Below are positions 60,012 through 64,000 of a stretch of DNA of 64,000 nucleotides, piece after piece; positions within the stretch are counted from its first letter, which is position 1, and each line of letters opens with the position of its first letter. The DNA comes from Kitasatospora sp. NBC_01287. GTDB taxonomy: Bacteria > Actinomycetota > Actinomycetes > Streptomycetales > Streptomycetaceae. Position numbers and translations under genes: made by a program. The stretch is taken from the NCBI RefSeq assembly GCF_026340565.1, contig NZ_JAPEPB010000001.1, forward strand, positions 4,626,501 through 4,690,500, written 5' to 3'. A model generated the notes under the pieces. It was not told the origin of the DNA. It searched no databases and saw only the letters and a program-made list of their open reading frames with translations.

Positions 60012-60512
60012 TCAGGGCTTGTACTTACCGTTGGGGACGCCGAGCGACCATGCCCGCTCGAACGCGTCATTGCAGAAACCGACCACGTTCGGATCGATTG
60101 AGAGCTGGATCTCTGTCTGCTGGTTGTCTCCCCCGATGAGGTTGAAGATCACCAGGTCATCCCGGATCAGACAGTCGTTCCCCGGCAACGGCACCGCCGA
60201 CAAGAGAGGGCGGGGAAGCCACCGAAGACGTTCCTCGGGGTCGGCCAACCCGACTGCCATCCGCTGATACTCCGAGAGCGGTTCGGAGATGACTCGCACG
60301 CGCCGGTAGGGGAAGCCGAGAGCGGCCTTCCCGGTCAGAAACGCACGATGCCCACGCATCGTCTCCTCGACCGTCTCACGGTCGCCTGAGCGCCACGCCT
60401 CGAACAGCGGGCGGTCTACCTCGTAGAAGTCCCTCAGCTCCAGCTTCCGGACTTCTTGGGCGGGCTCACCAAACAGCAGCTCAAGTCGGCGTGATGCCGA
60501 GATCAATTCCAT
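60012..60512 (-). CDS. DUF6879-family protein
   Basis: 166 residues: FPYRRVRVISEPLSEYQRMA, ERLRWLPRPLLSAVPLPGND and DDLVIFNLIGGDNQQTE. Function unknown. The first 32 bp lie inside the upstream small gene, so translation is coupled as in the unit at 34.9 kb. Confidence 0.85.
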   Translation of the reverse strand: MELISASRRLELLFGEPAQEVRKLELRDFYEVDRPLFEAWRSGDRETVEETMRGHRAFLTGKAALGFPYRRVRVISEPLSEYQRMAVGLADPEERLRWLPRPLLSAVPLPGNDCLIRDDLVIFNLIGGDNQQTEIQLSIDPNVVGFCNDAFERAWSLGVPNGKYKP

Positions 60513-60759
60513 AGCGCTCCCTGACGTACTTCCGCACGAACACATCCATGGTCCGCCCGGACATCTCCCCGAACGTCTCGTCATCGGCCAAGGCGACGAG
60601 CTGATCCCGAACCTTCGGTCCGCGCTTCTTCAGCTGCACGATCCAAGAGTCATGGTCGGTCTCATAGAACGTCTCGCACTCGACACCGCCCTGAGAGTTG
60701 GGGTCCGTGCAGAAGAACGTAGCGGTTAAGTCGTCGCTGTCGCTGCTGTGTTGCTGCAT
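60481..60759 (-). CDS. Small protein of the second DUF6879/XRE unit
   Basis: 92 residues: DDLTATFFCTDPNSQGGVEC, ETFYETDHDSWIVQLKKRG, VRDQLVALADDETFGEMSGR. It occupies the position of the small gene at 34689 but is not obviously homologous. AGGGGAGC lies upstream of the ATG. Unknown function. Confidence 0.65.
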   Translation of the reverse strand: MQQHSSDSDDLTATFFCTDPNSQGGVECETFYETDHDSWIVQLKKRGPKVRDQLVALADDETFGEMSGRTMDVFVRKYVRERYGIDLGITPT

Positions 60760-60840
60760 GTTGCTCCCCTCGTGATCCGGCCGTATGCCACCTCTGACCT
60801 TCGTCCAGCGACTACCCCGAGGTCAAGCACCCGACAGTGC

Positions 60841-60887
60841 CTGAGCCTCTCTCAGGAGACTTCCAGCAACTCTGAGCAACTTCGTTG
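60841..60887. promoter_or_regulatory. Dyad and operator-like motif ahead of peptide locus 3
   Basis: CTGAG-CCTCT-CTCAG (60841-60855) is a perfect inverted repeat. GCAACTCTGAGCAAC plus TTCGTTG (60866-60887) matches 14 of 22 positions of the motif at 36337-36358. They lie in the 200-bp gap between the divergent XRE unit and locus 3. Confidence 0.5.
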
Positions 60888-60959
60888 AGTGCCGCCGGCC
60901 GACGCACCTACGGTCTTGTCTCGCCCCCACACCTTGCTGGTGAAGGAGAGTGACCAAGA

Positions 60960-61194
60960 ATGAGTGCTACCGCCGGGCACAACTACGCCCCCAAGAAGAG
61001 GGCGTGGGACGCGGGCGCCGCCCGGCCGGCCGCCGTGCACCTGTGGCAAAGTCGGGTGCTCCGACTGGGGCCGACCAGTGAGCAGAGCAGCCAACTCCTG
61101 GCGCAGCGACGAGAAGAGCACCCCGGAGCAGCAGGCGGCCCACGCCGCGTACCTCGCTGCCCAGCCCCGAATAAAGATCACCCCCAAGTGGTGA
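60960..61194 (+). pseudogene. Small Cys-containing gene of locus 3, apparently frameshifted
   Basis: The ATG at 60960 with AAGGAG 9 nt upstream opens a frame (MSATAGHNYAPKKRAWDAGA). The better-looking C-terminal half is one frame over: PPCTCGKVGCSDWGRP, then STPEQQAAHAAYLAAQ and PRIKITPKW, ending at 61194. A +1 shift in the GC-rich stretch near 61017-61035 would join them. Either a recent frameshift, a sequencing error, or programmed frameshifting. It holds the same position as the CTC protein of locus 1. Confidence 0.5.
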
Positions 61195-61415
61195 CCACGA
61201 GCGCGGCAGTGTGGACTGAGCCTCCGTCAGGCCCGAGCCGGCCTCTCGGTGACGGCTCGTCAGACAGGGACTCTTCGCGCTCCCGGCACGGGCCCGAAGC
61301 TCCCGCCCCGATCGGCGTTCCTTGGACAGCATGCCGAACGAGGCGGGGACCGCAACACCGAACGGCCCGGCCGCCAACCGGCGGCGGGGACCCCACAGTG
61401 TGAGGAGACATCAGT

Positions 61416-61496
61416 ATGACGACCCCCGGTCCCAACAGGCCCCCGGGCCCCGGGCCGATGCCGCCGGACCCCGACACCAGCACCGCCACCGAGTAG
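61416..61496 (+). CDS. Pro-rich mini-peptide of locus 3
   Basis: 26 residues: MTTPGPNRPPGPGPMPP followed by DPDTSTATE. GTGTGAGGAGACA ahead of the ATG is the same leader as in locus 1. Third member of the PNRPPxPGPMPP family in the window. The tail differs completely from the other two. Confidence 0.6.
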   Translation: MTTPGPNRPPGPGPMPPDPDTSTATE

Positions 61497-61508
61497 AGGG
61501 AGATGGGC

Positions 61509-61616
61509 ATGCGCATGGAGATCATCGTGTCCAAGCACAAGGGCGACGCGAAGCCCCCGCCGAAGCACCAGGGCAACCCCGCCCCGGAGACCCCGCCGCA
61601 GCAGCCTTCGAAGTGA
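61509..61616 (+). CDS. Candidate precursor peptide of locus 3
   Basis: 35 residues: MRMEIIVSKHKGDAKPPPKH, then QGNPAPETPPQQPSK. Lys/Pro/Gln-rich and unrelated in detail to the other two, but in the same position and also ending PSK like the locus 1 peptide. It has no Asp-Gly, which suits the lack of a PIMT gene. AGGGAG lies 6 nt before the ATG at 61509; in-frame ATGs at 61503 and 61515 are alternatives. Confidence 0.5.
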   Translation: MRMEIIVSKHKGDAKPPPKHQGNPAPETPPQQPSK

Positions 61617-61622
61617 GAGACT

Positions 61623-61657
61623 GGCCGCCCCCGGGCGCAAGTTGCCCGGGGGCGGCC
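61623..61657 (+). terminator. Hairpin between peptide and acetyltransferase of locus 3
   Basis: A perfect 14-bp stem (61623-61636 with 61644-61657), loop GCAAGTT, starting 6 bp after the peptide stop. A partial terminator here would make more peptide than enzyme mRNA, a known RiPP arrangement. Confidence 0.8.
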
Positions 61658-61677
61658 CCCGTTCCAAGGGAGTGCCC

Positions 61678-62238
61678 ATGACTGAACGGTTCGTGATCAA
61701 GTACAAGGCCGCGCACTACGCTGACGCGGACTGGGCGCAGTTCGCGGAGCGCTGGACGGCCACCTTCTACACGCCGAGCGTGCCGGAGGTAGGTACGGCC
61801 ACCATCACGCGCGTCATCCCCGGCGTGACCCCCAATCCCCGCCGCGCGTACGAGGTGGATCCGGGGCTTCTCGACCGCATCCCGCGCGTGATCTTCACCG
61901 AGGATGGCGGCCTGGTACCCGCGCTGGCCGAGATGAAGCCGACGCTTCTGCTGCTGCTGGAGGCCGTCCACGTCGCCGACGAGTGGCGCGGCAAGGGCGT
62001 TGGGATGCGGCTGGCCGTCACCGCGCTCCGTCGGCTGGCCGTCCCCGGAACGGTGGCCGTCTGCTACCCGGCCCCGCTTCACGACCACGGCCCCGACGAG
62101 CCGTGTTCCTACGAGTCCGACGACCCCGAGGTGAGGCGGCCGGACGAAGAGGCCGTGGACAAGCTCCGTCGGGCGTGGGAGGGCCACGACTTCCGACCCC
62201 TCGCCGAGGGCGTGTACGTCCGGAGGATCGAGCCGTGA
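61678..62238 (+). CDS. GNAT-like acetyltransferase of locus 3
   Basis: 186 residues. The central acetyl-CoA motif is LEAVHVADEWRGKGVGMRLA with the following helix. The N-terminal part (ERFVIKYKAAHYADADWAQF) and the acidic end (PDEEAVDKLRRAWEGHDFRP) are not typical. AAGGGAG 6 nt before the ATG. It could acetylate the peptide's Lys residues or have an unrelated role, since a strong hairpin precedes it. Confidence 0.72.
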   Translation: MTERFVIKYKAAHYADADWAQFAERWTATFYTPSVPEVGTATITRVIPGVTPNPRRAYEVDPGLLDRIPRVIFTEDGGLVPALAEMKPTLLLLLEAVHVADEWRGKGVGMRLAVTALRRLAVPGTVAVCYPAPLHDHGPDEPCSYESDDPEVRRPDEEAVDKLRRAWEGHDFRPLAEGVYVRRIEP

Positions 62239-62333
62239 GCGGCTACCACCGGGGCCCCGGAAGTCCCCCCGCGCGACCATCTGGCTATGTACCCTGCGCG
62301 GAACGAACGGGATCCATCACGTAGACAGCACGT

Positions 62334-62376
62334 GCGGGCGGCGGCGGCAAGGACCTCACCGCCCGCCGCCGCCCGC
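62334..62376. terminator. Terminator between convergent acetyltransferase and E2 genes
   Basis: A perfect 13-bp stem (62334-62346 with 62364-62376), ending 3 bp before the E2 stop codon. Confidence 0.82.
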
Positions 62377-62379
62377 TGC

Positions 62380-63687
62380 TCAGAGCTGCCGCAGCAGCGT
62401 CCCCGGCCGCTCCACGCAGTCCGCGACGAAGCGCAGGAACCCGCCCGCCGTGCCGCCGTCGCAGACCCGGTGGTCGAAGGTGAACGACAGCTGGGTGACG
62501 TGGCGGACCGCCAACTCACCTTCGTGGACCCAGGGCTTGGCCACGATCCGGCCCACCCCCAACATCGCAGCCTCCGGGTGGTTGAGGATCGGGGTGGAGC
62601 CGTCGACGCCGAAGACGCCGTAGTTGTTGAGCGTGAAGGTGCCGCCGGTCAGCTCGGCCGGGGTGAGCGAGCCGGCGCGCGCGGAGGCTGTCAACCGGCC
62701 CAGCTCGGCGCCGAGCTGCTCGGTGGTCAGCCGCTGGGCGTCGCGCACCACCGGGACCACCAGGCCGCGCTCGCTCTGCGCGGCGAAGCCCAGGTGGACG
62801 GCGGTGTGCCGGCGCAGTGCGACCGGGGCGCCGTTCGCGTCCAGGTCCACGCTGGAGTTGAGCTCGGGGTGGCGGGCCAGCGCGGCCACGCAGATCCGGG
62901 CGAACAGCGAGAGCAGGCTGACCTTCGGGACGCCCGGTGCTTGGTTCATCTGGGCGCGCACGGCGAGCAGTTCGGTGGCGTCCGCGTCCACCCAGACAGT
63001 GACCGCCGGGATCTCGTGGTGGCTGCGGGTGAGCTTCTCGGCCACCGTGCGGCGCAGGCCGCGCAGCGGGACGACCTCCGTGTCCGCAGGCACCGCGGCG
63101 GGTGCCGGGGCGGCGACCGGCTCGATCGCGCGCTGTACGTCGGCGCGCATGATCAGGCCCTCGGGGCCGCTGCCGGTGACGGCGGCCAGGTCGACCCCGT
63201 GCTCCCGGGCCAGCTTGCGCACCAGCGGGGAGATGACGGCGATCGCGACCGGCGCGTGGGCCACCGGCGCCACCGGCACGACCGGCGCGACCAGGGCGGG
63301 TGCGGGTGCGGGGGCGCCCGCCCCCACCCGGCGGCGGCGCGAGCCCTTGCCGCCCTCCGCCACGCCGTAGCCGACCAGCGGGCGCTCCACGCCCGCCGGA
63401 CCCGCGCCGGGCGCGGCGTCCGGCACCGCCGTGCCGGGCTCCGGCGAGACGGCCACGGTGACCAGCGGCTGCCCCACCGCCCGCTCCTCGCCGACCTCGC
63501 CGAACAGCGCGGTGACCACCCCGCCGTACGGGCAGGGCACCTCCACCATCGCCTTGGCGGTCTCCACCTCGACCACCGGCTGGTCGACGGCGATCACGTC
63601 GCCGACCTCCACCAGCCAGCGCACCACCTCGGCCCCGGTGAGTCCCTCACCGAGGTCGGGCAGGGTGAACTCGCGCACGATCGGCAT
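62380..63687 (-). CDS. Dihydrolipoamide acyltransferase (E2) of a 2-oxoacid dehydrogenase complex
   Basis: 435 residues. Lipoyl domain (1-80) with Lys45 in VETAKAMVEVP, an Ala/Pro linker, a peripheral-subunit-binding domain (about 150-190; ISPLVRKLAREHGVDLAAV) and the catalytic core ending SFTFDHRVCDGG, whose His and Asp are the acyltransfer residues. E1-beta precedes it by 5 bp, so this is likely the branched-chain type complex. ATG at 63687 has GGAGGA 9 nt upstream. Confidence 0.95.
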   Translation of the reverse strand: MPIVREFTLPDLGEGLTGAEVVRWLVEVGDVIAVDQPVVEVETAKAMVEVPCPYGGVVTALFGEVGEERAVGQPLVTVAVSPEPGTAVPDAAPGAGPAGVERPLVGYGVAEGGKGSRRRRVGAGAPAPAPALVAPVVPVAPVAHAPVAIAVISPLVRKLAREHGVDLAAVTGSGPEGLIMRADVQRAIEPVAAPAPAAVPADTEVVPLRGLRRTVAEKLTRSHHEIPAVTVWVDADATELLAVRAQMNQAPGVPKVSLLSLFARICVAALARHPELNSSVDLDANGAPVALRRHTAVHLGFAAQSERGLVVPVVRDAQRLTTEQLGAELGRLTASARAGSLTPAELTGGTFTLNNYGVFGVDGSTPILNHPEAAMLGVGRIVAKPWVHEGELAVRHVTQLSFTFDHRVCDGGTAGGFLRFVADCVERPGTLLRQL

Positions 63688-63692
63688 CACGC

Positions 63693-64000
63693 TCAGTCCT
63701 CCCACTGCAGCTTGGCGACCGCGTCCAGGATCCGGTCCACCCCGGGCAGGTGGTGGTGCTCCAGCATCGGCGGCGGGTACGGGATGTCGAAGCCGGTCAC
63801 CCGCAGCACGGGCGCCGCCAGGTGGTGGAAGCAGCGCTCGGTGACCCGGGCGGCGATCTCCGCGCCGACCCCGCCGAAGCCGGTCGACTCGTGCACCACC
63901 ACCGCGCGGCCCACCGAGCGGACCACCTCGGCGACGGTGGCGTCGTCGAACGGCACCAGGCTGCGCAGGTCGAGCACCGCGAGGTCCCAGCCCTCCGCCT
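63693..64000 (-). CDS. 2-oxoacid dehydrogenase E1 beta subunit, C-terminal part
   Basis: The last 101 codons of the transketolase-C-like domain: LDLRSLVPFDDATVAEVVRS, VVVHESTGFGGVGAEIAARV and FDIPYPPPMLEHHHLPGVDR. The gene continues beyond the window. It pairs with E1-alpha to decarboxylate the oxoacid and pass the acyl group to the E2 lipoyl domain encoded next. Confidence 0.92.
   Translation of the reverse strand, partial: AEGWDLAVLDLRSLVPFDDATVAEVVRSVGRAVVVHESTGFGGVGAEIAARVTERCFHHLAAPVLRVTGFDIPYPPPMLEHHHLPGVDRILDAVAKLQWED

Overview
The window is GC-rich actinobacterial chromosome and looks like a member of the Streptomycetaceae (Streptomyces/Kitasatospora type). Codon third positions are almost all G or C, and GTG starts and GTGA/ATGA start-stop overlaps are frequent. 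The gene types are typical of the group: SPFH/flotillin with a small NfeD-like partner, DUF5326, DUF397, DUF5753 XRE regulators, DUF6879, stand-alone HATPases, and thiC behind a TPP riboswitch. I see no tRNA, rRNA, CRISPR array, integrase or intact transposase.

Layout. 1-9.1 kb: HTTM and FUSC membrane proteins, two RNA methyltransferases (SpoU type and TrmO), an HPP protein, an HTH regulator and a large secreted sedolisin (S53) protease. 9.3-25.3 kb: a probable biosynthetic cluster with two FAD monooxygenases, two MFS exporters, a carboxymuconolactone-decarboxylase-like protein, an AvrD-like synthase, a P-loop NTPase, a KAS III, a free ACP, a HAD phosphatase, a SnoaL-like protein, an acyltransferase-3, a medium-chain reductase and an SDR. 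I infer a syringolide/butenolide-like route: KAS III and ACP make a beta-ketoacyl chain, AvrD joins it to a sugar-like partner, the HAD enzyme removes phosphate, and the other enzymes tailor and export. 25.3-33.8 kb: a NarL-type two-component system, NUDIX, MarR, DUF885, GlxA-type regulator, a monooxygenase-fold protein, a CBS protein and an acetyltransferase.

33.8-44.2 kb and 53.9-62.3 kb are accessory regions. They hold three related peptide loci. Loci 1 and 2 (36.4-38.1 kb plus strand, 39.0-41.1 kb minus strand) each encode a Pro-rich mini-peptide carrying PNRPPxPGPMPP, then a Gly/Lys/Asp-rich peptide with an Asp-Gly-Gln motif, then a PIMT-like O-methyltransferase. This is the layout of imiditide-type (aspartimide) RiPPs. 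Locus 3 (61.0-62.2 kb) keeps the same Pro-rich peptide and a Lys/Pro-rich peptide but is followed by a GNAT enzyme. Loci 1 and 3 sit next to a three-gene unit (small protein, DUF6879, XRE-DUF5753), and a similar 22-bp operator-like sequence lies in front of them. These regions also show gene decay: truncated HAD, DUF6879 and other fragments, a tandem DUF397 duplication, and a 498-bp direct duplication flanking a MarR/SnoaL insertion.

44.2-53.7 kb is conserved housekeeping: thiC, flotillin, a VC0807-family protein, DUF5326, tenA, a cupin, a holin-like membrane protein, NUDIX and a flavohemoprotein. The right edge holds the E2 gene and part of the E1-beta gene of a 2-oxoacid dehydrogenase complex.
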